DNA of 64,000 nucleotides from Petrosia ficiformis (taxonomy: Eukaryota > Porifera > Demospongiae > Haplosclerida > Petrosiidae), in contig OX345637.1 of NCBI GenBank assembly GCA_947044365.1, forward strand, positions 1,469,001 through 1,533,000, read 5' to 3'. The notes under the pieces are model-generated. The model saw only the letters and a list, made by a program, of their open reading frames with translations. It searched no databases and was not told the origin of the DNA. A program made the position numbers and the translations under genes. Below are positions 1 to 13,451 of the stretch, one piece after another; the stretch's first letter is position 1, and every line of letters starts with the position of its first letter.

Positions 1-141
1 GAACAGGAAGGACAATTATATGAAAATATATAGTACATGTAAAAAGTCTATTAGTCAATGCAAACTAACATTTTTGTGAGACAATGGTGAATGTGAATGA
101 CCTTTATTACATTGCACAATTATCATCTCATCATATTGTAG

Positions 142-3100
142 TCATTAGATGAAATAGAGAAACTGTATGTTGATGAGAATCTTAGTCAGTTGGACAGGGT
201 GTGTCTTCTTCTCGGTAGTACATTTGATGTACAGAAGATTTGGGCTATTGAACAAATAATACCTGTATTGAAGTTACAAGGCAGTGATGTGCTAGTACAG
301 AAGGTGCTACCAAAGTTCTTTGTGAGTCAACTTTGAGATCTATCTAAACATAATTATATTCGTCTATTTATATATATATGTGTGTAAATTAGGATACTTT
401 GAGATGTTCAAGTGTTGATGTACATACATCTGCTAGTCAATGCTTGAGTTATTGTACTGTATATATATATTAGGATACTTTGAGATGTTCAAGTGTTGAC
501 GTACATACATCTGCTAGTCAATGCTTGAGTTATTGTACTGTATATATATATTAGGATACTTTGAGATGTTCAAGTGTTGACGTACATACATCTGCTAGTC
601 AATGCTTGAGTTATTGTACTGTATATATATATTAGGATACTTTGAGATGTTCAAGTGTTGACGTACATACATCTGCTAGTCAATGCTTGAGTTATTGTAC
701 TGTATATATATATTAGGATACTTTGAGATGTTCAAGTGTTGACGTACATACATCTGCTAGTCAATGCTTGAGTTATTGTACTGTATATATATATTAGGAT
801 ACTTTGAGATGTTCAAGTGTTGACGTACATACATCTGCTAGTCAATGCTTTGCTCAAATTGCTAGAGAGAATTCCTTACAAAATGTGACATTTGTAAGTC
901 ATTTACTACCAACTATATTATCAGAGTTTGAAAACAGAAGTGCAAGTTAGTTGAATTGTTTGTATTATTGTTTATATTATAGTTACATGTATTATTATTA
1001 ATTTATCATATACATGTATGTATGGCGCAGAATGATTCTATTCTCTATCTACATGTACATGTAGATACATGTAATTATATTTTACATGTACTCTTGTGAT
1101 CTTTAGCCAAAAGATAATTTTTTCTAAACATACATGTGTATTCTCATTTCTAGCTGTTCTTACTCATTCATGCATGTACATGTACATGTACTGTACATGT
1201 GCATCAGTGAATAAATTGTACTTGTATATAACATATGTGATGTATTCAATACACATACTTGTACTGTACGGTACAGTACATGCATGTGTACATGTAATTG
1301 TGCTTATATTCATGCATATGTATGTACAGTGTACATATACATGTAATGTACATGTACATGTGTATAATTATTATACATGATACATGTAGTTACATAATTA
1401 TGATTATGTATATATACATGTATATACATGTTCATGTGTATATTATACATGATAGTTACATATGATTTTGTATATATACATGTACATGTATGTATAGAGT
1501 CTATAGACCAATGATTTACTCTGTTATGTTACATGTACAGGTATTAGTAATGTTTGGTTGGAAGCTCTCCTGGCAGCAATTCCTGTTATACCAAAAGACA
1601 TACTCAAACACAGGGTACATACTATGTATTTACATGTACATGTACATGTACATATGCTACCAATACATGTACATGTATGGCGATATATGTACATGTACAT
1701 ATACATTGTATGTATGCAAGTACAGTACATGTACATGATATGTAATAATAACATAATTATACATGTACATGTACTTGGTGCTTATAATTTGATGTGTGCA
1801 TGTGCATGTACTTCATGTTACAATATGTACATTCTTGTAGGTTTTGAATTTAGCTCGATCAAGATGTCAGTTATCTCAGCCTATTCAAGCTCGTCAGTCT
1901 TCATGTGCTATTATTGGAAAGATTGCAGGAAGAATGGAAAATTACTGGTATGTGTGTATAGTATACATTACATGTACATGTACATGTATTACCGGTATGT
2001 GTGTACTGTATACATTACAATATAGTAGTGTCCTGATAAGAAGTGTGTCCTCATTTCAGGGGTGAATTTACATTATAAATTAAAAGTACAGTTTGGGACA
2101 TTTGTAAGTGTCCTTGATACAGGGGTGTCCTTATTTCAGGGTGTCCTCAAGAGAATTGTTTCACTATATATGTACATGTATGTACCTGTACATGTAAATG
2201 ATTAAACTACATGTACATGTATTACTGTATTTGAGCAAGTGCTGTTCCGATTCAGTAAACTGTTTATTATCCACTTCTTTACAATGTGTATACATGTATA
2301 TGTAATGTCTACTATACATGTACATGTATACTCCTAGCACAGTTAAACAGTTAGTTGCTACATGTACATGTACATGTATACTCCTAGCACAGTTAAACAG
2401 TTAGTTGCTACATGTACATGTACATGTAGTACCATATCATGCGTGTTTCTATTACACAGGGTTAAGCAGGAATTATTACCATTAGTACGAACATTATCAC
2501 AAGATGTTGATCATGAGGTTAGGATTAGTATGTGTAAAGAATTACCGGGAATTGCTGGATCACTTGGGTAAGTAACAATGGATTAATGTAGCTGATACAT
2601 GTACATTGTGTATTTAAATACAAATACATATATCTATATATCTATATGTACATGTACATACACATGTGTATCTGTCCATCATCAATGCTTCTATATATTA
2701 TCTACATGTATTAATATCAGATCTGATTTTGCTAAGAAGTATATTCTTCCAGAAGTTGAAGAACTCTCTAAAGATGATGAAGTAGAAGTGAGATGTGTTG
2801 CTATGGTAACTGTTGCTGAAATGATACCATTGGTTGATGATGGTAAATTACACATATGTAAAAAATTTATGAGTGTAGTTACAAACCCTCTTGTATAGGT
2901 GAGCATATACATGTACACATGTACATTGTACATGTACATGTAACTATGAAAGAGTGAACATAATCAGGACTACATGTACATGTATATACATATACATGTA
3001 CATGTATTCTGTTATCAGTGAATCAATACAGTACAGTGTAGTACAGTACTGCACAGTACAGTACATGTATAGTACAGTACAGTACTGCACAGCACAGTAC

Positions 3101-5774
3101 AGTACAGTACAGTACAGTATAGCACTGTACAACAGAGTGCAGTACAGTACAGTACAGTACAGCACAGTACAGTACAGTACAGCACAGTACAGTACAGTAC
3201 AGTACAGCACAGTACAGTACAGCACAGTACAGTACAGTACAGTACAGCACAGTACAGCACAGTACAGTACAGTACAGTACAGCACAGTACAGTACAGTAC
3301 AGTATAGCACTGTACAACAGAGTGCAGTACAGTACAGTACAGCACAGTACAGTACAGTACAGCACAGTACAGTACAGTACAGCACAGTACAGTAGAATTA
3401 AGTACAGTATAGTAGAATAATCCAGTACCATATAGTGAAGTACAGTATACGTACCGAAGAATGAATTATAGTACATTAACAGTAGAGTCAATACAATACA
3501 ATACTAAATAATACAGTAATGTACAGTGAGTACACTACATATACAATAGTACTAGTACTAATATAATATTATGAGTTCTATCCTAAAATATTATTACAGA
3601 TTCACGTAAAGAGATGATAGTACCTCTTGTTATCAGATCTTTAGAAGAAGCTGTTGGACGAAGGGAGGGTGGTAAAAGTGGAGGAGGTGTAAAAGGAGAT
3701 GATGAAAGATGTAAACTTATTCAGTTTAGATTGCAAGCATCTGAAATGATTGGTCAATTTTGTCATGGATTAAGAGGTAGTAAAATTATGAAGATTTGAT
3801 ACATTGTATGACGTAGTACTGTAGTACTACTATCACCTTATCATAGTATGTTAACTTATAAAGTCAGGCGCTGTATATGGGGAGCAGGACAAGAGTATTG
3901 GAAATGAGCCAAAATGTTTGGCAATTAGCTCACTACAAGTACATGTACATGTACCCCTGCACATGTACTGTACATGCAGATCCACATGGTACATGAAAAT
4001 TATTTATGTGCTATAGGTGTACATATACATGTACATTCTACATGCATGGTACATGTACATGTAGTTATGTACTATAAGTGTACATGTGCATACAGATCCA
4101 CATGGTACACGTACATGTAGTTATGTACTATAAGTGTACATGTACATGTACATGCAGATCCACATGGTACATGTACATGTAGTTATGTACTATAAGTGTA
4201 CATGTACATGTACATGCAGATCCACATGGTACATGTACATGTAGTTATGTGCTATAAGTGTACATGTACATGTAGTTATGTACTATAAGTGTACATGTAC
4301 ATGTACATGTACATGCAGATCCACATGGTACATGTACATGTAGTTATGTACTATAAGTGTACATGTGCATACAGATCCACATGGTACACGTACATGTAGT
4401 TATGTACTATAAGTGTACATGTACATGTACATGCAGATCCACATGGTACATGTACATGTAGTTATGTACTATAAGTGTACATGTACATGTACATGCAGAT
4501 CCACATGGTACATGTACATGTAGTTATGTGCTATAAGTGTACATGTACATGTAGTTATGTACTATAAGTGTACATGTACATGTACATGTACATGCAGATC
4601 CACATGGTACATGTACATGTAGTTATGTACTATAAGTGTACATGAACATGTACATGTAGTTATGTATTGTAAGTGTACATGTACATGTAGTTATGTGCTA
4701 TAAGTGTACATGTACATGTAGTTATGTACTATAAGTGTACATGTACATGTACATGCAGATCCACATGGTACATGTACATGTAGTTATGTACTATAAGTGT
4801 ACATGTACATGTACATGCAGATCCACATGGTACATGTACATGTAGTTATGTGCTATAAGTGTACATGTACATGTAGTTATGTACTATAAGTGTACATGTA
4901 CATGTACATGCAGATCCACATGGTACATGTACATGTAGTTATGTACTATAAGTGTACATGTACATGTACATGCAGATCCACATGGTACATGTACATGTAG
5001 TTATGTACTATAAGTGTACATGTACTTGTAGTTATGTATTGTAAGTGTACATGTACATGTACATGTTATAATAGTTATATCTTTCTATTTCAGATTTTTA
5101 CTCCAAAGAAGATATTAAGCTATTATTAGAAATATATTCTGATTTATCAAACACTCATTATGTATCAACACCAACAAGACCCATTCCCATTCTAACTGAG
5201 GCCCAATCTACTCCAGAAGAGACTAACATACTTGTACCTAGTATTATGGTATGTCCTGCATTTGCTGGTGATGAAGGAGCTGAATGTAGACGAATGTGTG
5301 CTTATAATATGCCAGTAAGTCTGAATAGAGTTACATGTATGTGCATGTACATGTATGTACATGTATACCTGTTCATGTACAGGTATACATATATATGTAT
5401 ACATGTATACATGTACATGTACATGTAACTGTATATGTAGAACGACAACTATGTACATGTACAGTAGCCCTCAATGAAAAGTTCCCGTAAAGTAAAGGTA
5501 CTACAGAGTGTACTACTGTCTGACGAACACACTATTGTGTGTGCTATGGTGTGTAATATTTAATTATTAATCCAAATTTAATTACTCACAAAATATGTGT
5601 GGGCGGAGCACTATCTAATTCTTTTCAGCTCTATAATTCGCATACTGTATAAGACTGTCAATTCTAACTTACATTGCTGGAAACAAGAGTTAATAAGAAA
5701 GTCGTCATTGATGTCAAATGCATATGTACATGTATACGTACATCCATTGCCTCAGGTGTCTTTCTTTCTTTCTG

Positions 5775-5805
<31 letters not shown>

Positions 5806-8800
5806 ACATCTCCGATAACATCATGTACATGTACAAGTACATGAATGTACAATTACATGTACACATACGTACATTGTATACTATTGGATTATGACAATAA
5901 CAAATCCCACACTTAATTATGTTTGTTTCACTATACAATGTTATGTAGTATATACATGTATTACATGTGTATTATCTATAGGCAATGATGTTATTTGCAG
6001 ACTCTTTCAAACTCACTGAAAAGCTCATTCCAGTACTCAAAACATTAGTATCAGACCCATATTGGAATGTAAATATTTACATTTTTATAATATTCATTGA
6101 TTATCAGCTGTATGTACAATACCTGACATTATTAAGTTTACATACTATCACTGTACTTCCATTGACTACAGTGTACTTTGTGAGTGAAGTACATTGTACT
6201 TTGAATGTACTACACAGTATTACACCTTAGTACTATACTATCACACACAAATGTAAAGAGAATTCACATATTACAATGATTACAGTACAAAGTAGTACTA
6301 TAGTACTACTTAGGAAGTACAGTTGACCATCACCTTATTAAAATGTACATGTAGCTCCCATCATACATGTAGTATGTAAACTTAATAAAGTCAGGTACTG
6401 TATATATATACATTCTGTATTTGTATGTAATTAAGAGTTTATTCTCTATCTACATGTAGGTACATCGCACTATTGCTCATGGGTTTCATGAAGTGGTAAA
6501 ATTATTTGGAAAGAGAAGTCAATGTTTAATACATGAATATAATAAACTATTAAAAGATTCTAATCCTGAGGTACATGTACATGTACATGTACATGTACAT
6601 GTACATTGTAACTATTATTACTATTATCTAATACGTACATGTAGGTGTTAATGGGTGTTATTAATAATCTTCAACCAGTACTAGAAACATTTGTTAAAGC
6701 TTATAATTTGGATCATAAAACTAAGGTAAATAGAATACTGTTATACATGTATATGTAAGAAATAGAGTACATGTATATCTGGAATAATGCTCTATGTGCT
6801 TTATGAACATATTATATTTTAAATGCATACAACATACATGTACATGACAGTGTTTTTGATAAGCTTATATGGCACACCACTGGCCTAAAGACCTTCAAAT
6901 TTGGCACAGCACAGTTTTCTCGTTGGGCCAGATGGCACAGTTAATTATGATTATATTATCACTAACAGCGTTAATTCTTTGTAAATTGGCTCAAAATGTA
7001 TTCTTAATGGCCCACACACTAACCATTGTTTAGCCAATTTGGCCCACTCTTCAAGACTTATCAAAAACTCTGATACATGATGCATGAAAATTCATGCCTT
7101 TCATGCTAGCAAAAGGCATAGAAACAATTAACAAACAAACACAACAAACAAGCAGCCACAATGGCTTAGAAAATTCATAAAACACACCCACGAAGGCTTA
7201 GAAAATATTAAAGCAGCCACCATGGCTTAGAAAAATAACAATCAGCCACCCTGGCTTAGAAAAATAACAATCAGCCACCCTGGCTTAGATGTTGTCATGT
7301 ACATGTACATGTGATGCATGTACATGTAGGTACTAATAATTATATGTATATGTACATATCACGTATACATGTACATATAATACATGTGTATTCACATGTA
7401 CAATTAAGTACTGAACTTCATTGTCTGTCTACACAAGCAATCAGTATATAAATGCATGTAAAAGTGCTACATTTACATTGATTATCACTTCTTCCAATCA
7501 GTCAATTTTTGCAAGTATGGATAACAACATAAATTTAGAATAAATGTCATATTTAATCTTGCTAAACTTTCATTTTGTTATCTCCATAGCAACCCGGTCT
7601 CTTAGATATAATTCAGCCATTAATAATTGCAGAACAGATGGCATCAAAATGTCGTCAATGGCGTATCCATAGCAACCTCCTGGAGAATCTTGTGCACTTA
7701 ACATGTTGTATGACATCAGATCAACTATATGGAAAATTTGTGCCTCTTCTCTGGAAATGTATCGGAAATAATGTGAGTTAATGACAGTGTAATAATGCGA
7801 GTTAACAACAGAGTAATTTGTGAGTTAATGACAGCGTTATGAACTATTAATATGAGTTAATGAAAGGGGCAATAGGGACAAGAGAGGATAATGTTATTAC
7901 GATGTCATGGTAATGATATTAGTTAATGAAAGGGGGTATAGGGACAAGAGAGGATAATATTAATATTAATACAAATTAGCTGTACTACAGGTACATGTGT
8001 ATACAGTGTATGTATGGATTTAGTTATATGTAGTGTATATTTTCTCTTCAGAGACCACCCAATACTGGTGAAGGAAAATCCACAGTTGTAAGTTTAACTA
8101 ATAATAATAATTATTAAAAATGTTTTTTATTATTCTTGTACTATATAAATTGTACATGTACATTAATTTTTCAAACACCATTTTCATTTCATTATAGTAT
8201 GTTCTACCAGTCAAGATAGCTGCTTGTAAGACAATGTGTAATTATATAAAGAGTATAAGAAAAGTTGAACAAAGAAAAGAAATATGTAACAGATTTATAA
8301 CAGGTTAGTATATTAATATGTATATTACTCTGTATACATGTACATATAAAGTACATGTATAACAATGTATTTTACAGTATTCACTGGTTAGTGATATACA
8401 TGTACATGTGTTTCATGTATGTACATGTACATGTAGCAACCATCCAGCCACTTTTTTTAGTATTAACAGGCCCTCACTTGTTGTTTACTGAAGTAAACCA
8501 TCAAGGAGTTTCTCGAGTTGTCCAAAACATTTCTAGAGTTTTAATTTAGGCTTTAGAATTTAATAAAGAATTTAATAAAGAATTATTTTGAACAAATTGA
8601 GAAACTCCTTTCTGGTTTATCTCAGTAAACAAGAAGTGAGGCCCTACTAATGGTGTGACTGGATAGTCACTATAATACTGTCCAGTGCAAACAGTTGAAA
8701 ACATTGTTATATTGTAAACCTGGTCATTCACATCTATTACAAACAGGGGTGTGGAAACTTTGAGCCAACTGCCGGACATTTTGACCTATTTTCTCCACTA

Positions 8801-11800
8801 TTGTCCTGCTCCCTATATTCTTTGTATACAGTTCAGTTTCAATTTACCGGACATTCACTAGATTTATCGGACAATGTCCTGCATGACTGGCTGTTTCCAC
8901 ACCACTGATTACAAATAATAAAGTAAAGCTACAAATGGTTTGTAATATTTCATTTTCTTCTTTTCTCAGAATGTGCTCAAAGTAGTAATTATAAACAACG
9001 TCTTCTCTTTATTGATGTTTGTCATATTATCTTGAGTCTATTTTCAAGACAGTTCTTTAAAGAGAATGGATTCTACTCTGCAGTAGTATCACTAGCAAAG
9101 GTATGTGTAAGTACATAATTATAATAATTATATTAATTGTGTAATTATAATCGCAATACTTCTGTATACAAATGTACATGTACATGTACTGTACAGTGCA
9201 GTACTTACACGTGCATGTACATGTGTAGATGTAGATGCATGCTGTGTACTGTACATGTATTTTCTATAGACATTCATGTGTGCGTGTACATGTACATGTA
9301 GATATTATATTGATGTGGTCATAGGCCATTGCTGTGGCCAAACTTTTGACATTGCCACCCTCCTTTCTCTCAGCTCAGGCTAAAACCTTGATTTGTACAC
9401 ACTGTACATGTACATGTACATGTATTTATGACAGTTTACATCTTTCATACAATGTACATGTACATATACTTCTTCTGTACTTTGTTTCTCTAACTTCAGG
9501 ACTCCACAGTCAATGTTCGTTATCGGCTCTGTTCTCTTCTTCCTGATCTCAAATCTATTCTACTCTTACCACCTGATAGAGAATATCAACAAGAGTTTGA
9601 ATCAGCTATTGCTACTCTCTTGATGGAAAGAGATCCTGAATGTTTGGTTGCTGTAAGACACTCAGTAAAAAGAATGGACAAGATTAACTACAGAATACAA
9701 TCAGTAAGTACATGTACATATACATGTAAATGTACATGTACATATCAGTGTACAATATTACAATCGGCCATCGGCCATTTTCCGAGCAAATAATTAGAAT
9801 GACCGTTCAAATGTGCACGTGGTCGGTCATTTTAACCGTTCAATTTTTATAAAATTAGAAAAATGTTGGGTTGCTTAGTATCATTTTGTAAAATTTAGAA
9901 ATTATGTTTAATGATAATGTCACTAATAATTTGTAACATATATATACATGTATGCATATTGTACAAGTACACACATGTCCAAGCAATTTTTAAAATGGCC
10001 AATCAAATATCACTTTGGTTGGCTATCATGGCCAGCCAAAATTCACATCAAATATTGTACACTGCATATACATGTATACCATGTACATATACATGTACAT
10101 GTACATATACATCATACTGATTTGTGAGGCAAATTTTTCCAGACAAAATTCATAACTTGCTGGTCAAATAATGTTTTGTTCAGATGTTTCTGTTGGACAC
10201 TTTCAAAAACTATTTCGACCACTGATGTATATGTACAATGTACATGTATATATACAATTAAAGGACGTTCACTTACATGTATGCATGGATCAGGATACAT
10301 GCAATGTATATTGTAATTGGATATATGTACATATTCTTACCACTACATATATGTATTCATGTACATGTCATCATTTATCCATGTACATGTATATGTACAT
10401 GTACATGCACATACATGTGCATAACTATTATATTACATTTTTAGATGGTGATACATTCATTTGTTGAGGATGAAGTTCTGGACAAAGACAGAGAAGAATT
10501 TGAAAAACATCTCTTAAAAGAGGTACAGTACCTCATGTTCATGTATTATATAATATTGTGAATGAGTCTTCATTACTACCTAAACGAAAACCATAATTAG
10601 TTCATTATAAATTCATATTGCTATGGAAACATACAGATAAAGTACACTAGCTACTGTCAAAGCTATTGCTGAACTACTGTAGTGTGATAATGAAACTGAG
10701 TAAATTACTGACATACATGTATACTGTAGTCTGTAGTTCAAGTGTTTATTTTAGATAAGGACTACTTTTAAAGTATGCATGTACATGTACATGTATACAT
10801 AACATGCTTGTCAATTCCACACCACAGTAGTGAGATAGTAAATGCTATACTATACTGACAGTAGAACTAAGGTAATTACTGTTACTGTATGAGACATATA
10901 CTGTAAAAATTGCTTTTATGTATACTGTAAAACTGAAAGTGTGATGTACAGTGTATGTCCTGTTCACATACATGTACATGTATAAGTCTAGTTATATGCT
11001 ATAGTGCCTATCATATTGTTTTACAGTCTTCACTCGACTGATAAGTTAAGAAAACTAATTTCTATTGAAAAATACAGTACTGTATCTTTGTCTCTATTCT
11101 CTTAGGAAGAGGAATGGGAGAGAGAAAAGGACAGAGAAGGAAGTAATTCTCGGTTGTATCCTGATCCAAGAAAATCTGCTCCTTCTAGTAGACAAAGTCC
11201 AGGAACAACAAGAGCATCAACAGGAAAGAAACAAAATCAACCAGGTATAATCTGTATACATCTACATGTACATGAAGGTATTACAAAGCTATGCAATGCA
11301 CTATACATGTACATGTACATGAATATTTACATGTACATGTATATCAAGGTATTACAAAGCTATAGAGTATAGACTTAATGATATAAAAATTACACATGTA
11401 CAATGTATGTATTACATACATGATGCATGTAGTGTACATGTACATGACTTTTGCTGGAGAAGTAGGTATTTTCATTATTCAATTCATTAGGTACATAGTG
11501 CTCTCTTTAAATGCATACATTCATTCTTATTCCCAATGTATAGTACACATGTACATGTATTCATATCATTATTAATATATTATGTATACATATACACTCA
11601 ATACACACAGTTAATAAAGCTGTTACTAGAACACAACAGTTAAGTCCTGGACTTCAGAAGAAAACAAGTAATTTAACAATTGGTGGAGTATATTCAGCAC
11701 CAAATTCACCACATGCTGGAACAAAAACAGGTATAACTAAATATTGTGAGATCACATACATGTACCTAGTGCAATACTGTAATGTGAAGGGGATGACTGA

Positions 11801-13451
11801 CTGAAAAATCGTGGACTGATAATAAGAAACTCAGGATACTTCGAACTGTCTTTGCCTCTGCAATATAATTATGCATATGTTCTACTTTTGAGGTGTCTGA
11901 TGTTTAAACTGCTACAAATCTTGTTAATGTGGCACACAGATAGACAAAGAGAACTGATCACATAACCCTTTATGCATACATGCACACCAAAGAATTTGTA
12001 TATACAATCTCTTTCCATCCATCTATTTCTTTATCCATCTGTCTTCATTTTTATTAGGTACAAAGAAAGTCCGTTCTACTAGTATCGGAGGTTCTACTAC
12101 TCCAGAATCTATTAAGAAAACACTTCAAACACAAACTACTAATGATGTATCTCCTACTGAGACAATGAGTATGATAATTACTATGAGCTAATACTTAACT
12201 ATTTATATATACATGTACATGTACATGTACATATACATTGTGGTAGCAGGGTCTGGGATATTACCTCCAACCCCAATATTCATTTTTGAAGTCTAAACAT
12301 TCAGTATGTGTTACTAGATTACTTCTGGTGTCCTTTTAATTGAGTTTGGAAGCCTCAATGGGGGTGTTAAGTGGTTTATGAAAATACTTGGTCTTCTCTC
12401 TCACTCTGTATGCAACCTGCTCATGTAATATACAACTGTGATATATGTACTTGTAGGTATTTTGAATCCAGTTCAAAATGGCCAAAAACGAAGCCATACA
12501 GCGATATACCTACATTATAGTTTCTTTGTTGGATTCACAAAATATATCATTATTACATTATTATTACTGTCCTCTAATCATTCTAACCCACTGTATACAC
12601 ACAGTATAATTATTATTATATACATGTACATTATGTACATGTCTAGTAAAATATTAGAACTTTGAATGAGACAATATTCTCTTCTCTTGTTCAGGTAAAT
12701 CATCTACAGTTACTAGTACTAGTGGTAAACGTGTATGTAGTACTGGATCATCACCAAATCTGTTACTATCTACTAATAAACCAAGTAGTTCTACTAAAGG
12801 AGTACAATCAACACGTTCTAAAGAGAGTTCAATAGGAGCTGGAAATAAATCGTGAGTAATAACTATACATGTACATTATACATACTATATGTATATGGCT
12901 GGATGATAGTGTGACTATCATTATTGATAGTGCTACTATCAAGTCAGTGATAACTAAAAAGTACTGTCATGATAGTGGACATGTGGTTACAGGCATGTGC
13001 ATTTGACATTGTCTCACCTCAACGTGCCCACAACCATGTGAAAAAACATGCAAAGATAGCGAGGAATAGCTCTTGTGAGATCAATCTTGACAAAGAGGTG
13101 GAGGTTTTTCTGTTGGAGGGCTCTAGGTGTGATGTAATGGAGTGCTTGTTTTTTTGTCACAGGTAGAAAATGCTCAGAATCTGTATCCCAATTTTAGTTT
13201 CACTATTATGATAGTATTCATTGTTGTTCAAGTACATGTGTATCTAAAATATTAGATAGTTAAAATGTCACTATCACCCAGCTCTAGTACATGTACATGT
13301 ATTACTCAAAGGCCATCATCATTCATCTTTCATGTCCATTAATAACCTCATTCATTTTTTATACAGGTCTCCCAGTCAATCCTCTCGTAAAACCCAATAT
13401 GGATTAGCTTATAGTACTAAAGCAGTTACTAAGAAAACTTCTAATAATTAA
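142..13451 (+). CDS. PPP4R4: Protein phosphatase 4 regulatory subunit 4, 5' partial
   Basis: HEAT-repeat scaffold that binds the PP4 catalytic subunit, mainly cytoplasmic in vertebrates. I place 22 exons: 142-321, 798-945, 1541-1614, 1841-1947, 2460-2567, 2721-2842, 3600-3776, 5094-5314, 5982-6068, 6460-6570, 6645-6725, 7590-7772, 8052-8087, 8198-8303, 8970-9100, 9500-9703, 10445-10522, 11106-11244, 11611-11730, 12058-12168, 12695-12851, 13367-13451. All have GT/AG ends, phases agree, and the sum is 2766 nt (921 residues and a stop). Recognisable stretches are EKLYVDENLSQLDRV (first exon), SQDVDHEVRISMCKELP, CAYNMP, IIAEQMASKCRQWRIHSNLL and VNVRYRLCSLLPDLK, in the same order as vertebrate PPP4R4 (873 residues in human as I recall). 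After the HEAT part come an acidic/basic helix (DKDREEFEKHLLKEEEEWERE) and a Ser/Thr-rich basic tail. The start codon and about 40 residues probably lie upstream of the window. Confidence 0.92.
391..850 (+). repeat. Six-copy 81-bp tandem repeat containing a splice acceptor and exon start
   Basis: Units begin at 391, 472, 553, 634, 715 and 796, nearly identical (the first has GATGTA where the others have GACGTA). Each unit holds the acceptor TATATTAG and the first 50 or so bases of PPP4R4 exon 2 (DTLRCSSVDVHTSASQC). Only the last copy continues into the real exon at 798-945. In the other copies an in-frame TAG overlaps the next acceptor. Confidence 0.95.
959..1840 (+). repeat. TACATG-rich intron sequence
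   Basis: PPP4R4 introns 2 and 3 consist largely of runs of TACATG, in which TACATGTA is a self-complementary octamer, mixed with TATA steps. Open frames here translate to Met-Tyr or Cys-Thr repeats and are not genes. Confidence 0.85.
3021..3400 (+). repeat. AGTAC pentanucleotide satellite
   Basis: About 380 bp of CAGTA units with regular GCACAGTAC variants, inside PPP4R4 intron 6. It is open in several frames on both strands because the unit length permits it, with no coding meaning. Confidence 0.93.
3945..5070 (+). repeat. 62-bp minisatellite with higher-order structure
   Basis: Fills most of PPP4R4 intron 7. The basic unit of 62 bp starts CAGATCCACATGG and ends in a TACATG run. Units start for example at 4155 and 4217. 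A longer block of about 280 bp recurs (4087 onward and 4367 onward), each marked by the variant GTGCATACAGATCC. Confidence 0.88.
6853..7070. mobile_element. MITE with TTTGATAAG-type ends
   Basis: Roughly 215 bp in PPP4R4 intron 11 with ends TTTTTGATAAGC and GACTTATCAAAA in inverted orientation. A second diverged copy lies at 13878-14095 and shares the internal TTAATTATGATTATATT stretch. No coding capacity. Confidence 0.75.
8440..8665. mobile_element. Foldback element in PPP4R4 intron 14
   Basis: Two inverted arms: AGTATTAACAGGCCCTCAC with CATCAAGGAGTTTCTC at the left, and GAGAAACTCCTT with AAGAAGTGAGGCCCTACTAA at the right, separated by an AT-rich centre. The same element sits at the matching place of the degenerate PPP4R4 copy (about 44195-44415), so it predates the duplication. 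Confidence 0.78.
8744..8907. mobile_element. hAT-type MITE with 8-bp target duplication
   Basis: A 164-bp element with 15-bp terminal inverted repeats (CAGGGGTGTGGAAAC and GTTTCCACACCACTG) flanked on both sides by ATTACAAA. The equivalent site in the duplicate copy near 44500 lacks it, giving an empty site. TIR sequence and 8-bp duplication are typical of hAT elements. Confidence 0.88.
12896..13286. mobile_element. MITE in PPP4R4 intron 21
   Basis: Ends GCTGGATGATAGTG and CACTATCACCCAGC form inverted repeats around about 390 bp. The same intron of the degenerate copy (48780-49318) has no equivalent, consistent with a later insertion. Confidence 0.65.

Noticed and set aside
391..850. Possible CRISPR-like array (regular 81-bp period)
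   Set aside because: No repeat/spacer alternation: the whole unit is identical. It is a tandem duplication carrying an exon start, in a eukaryotic intron.
322..893. Ending PPP4R4 exon 2 at the GTAAGT at 894
   Set aside because: The frame continues through VSHLLPTILSEFENRSA with coding character, and only the donor at 946 (GTTAGT) gives the phase required by exon 3.
1096..2025. Several open frames of Met-Tyr, Cys-Thr or His-Val repeats on both strands
   Set aside because: They are translations of TACATG runs in PPP4R4 introns; no codon bias, no homologue expected, stop-free only because the hexamer lacks stops.
2944..3491. Overlapping long open frames rich in Leu-Tyr-Cys-Thr-Val on the minus strand
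   Set aside because: Produced by the AGTAC satellite, which is open in several frames.
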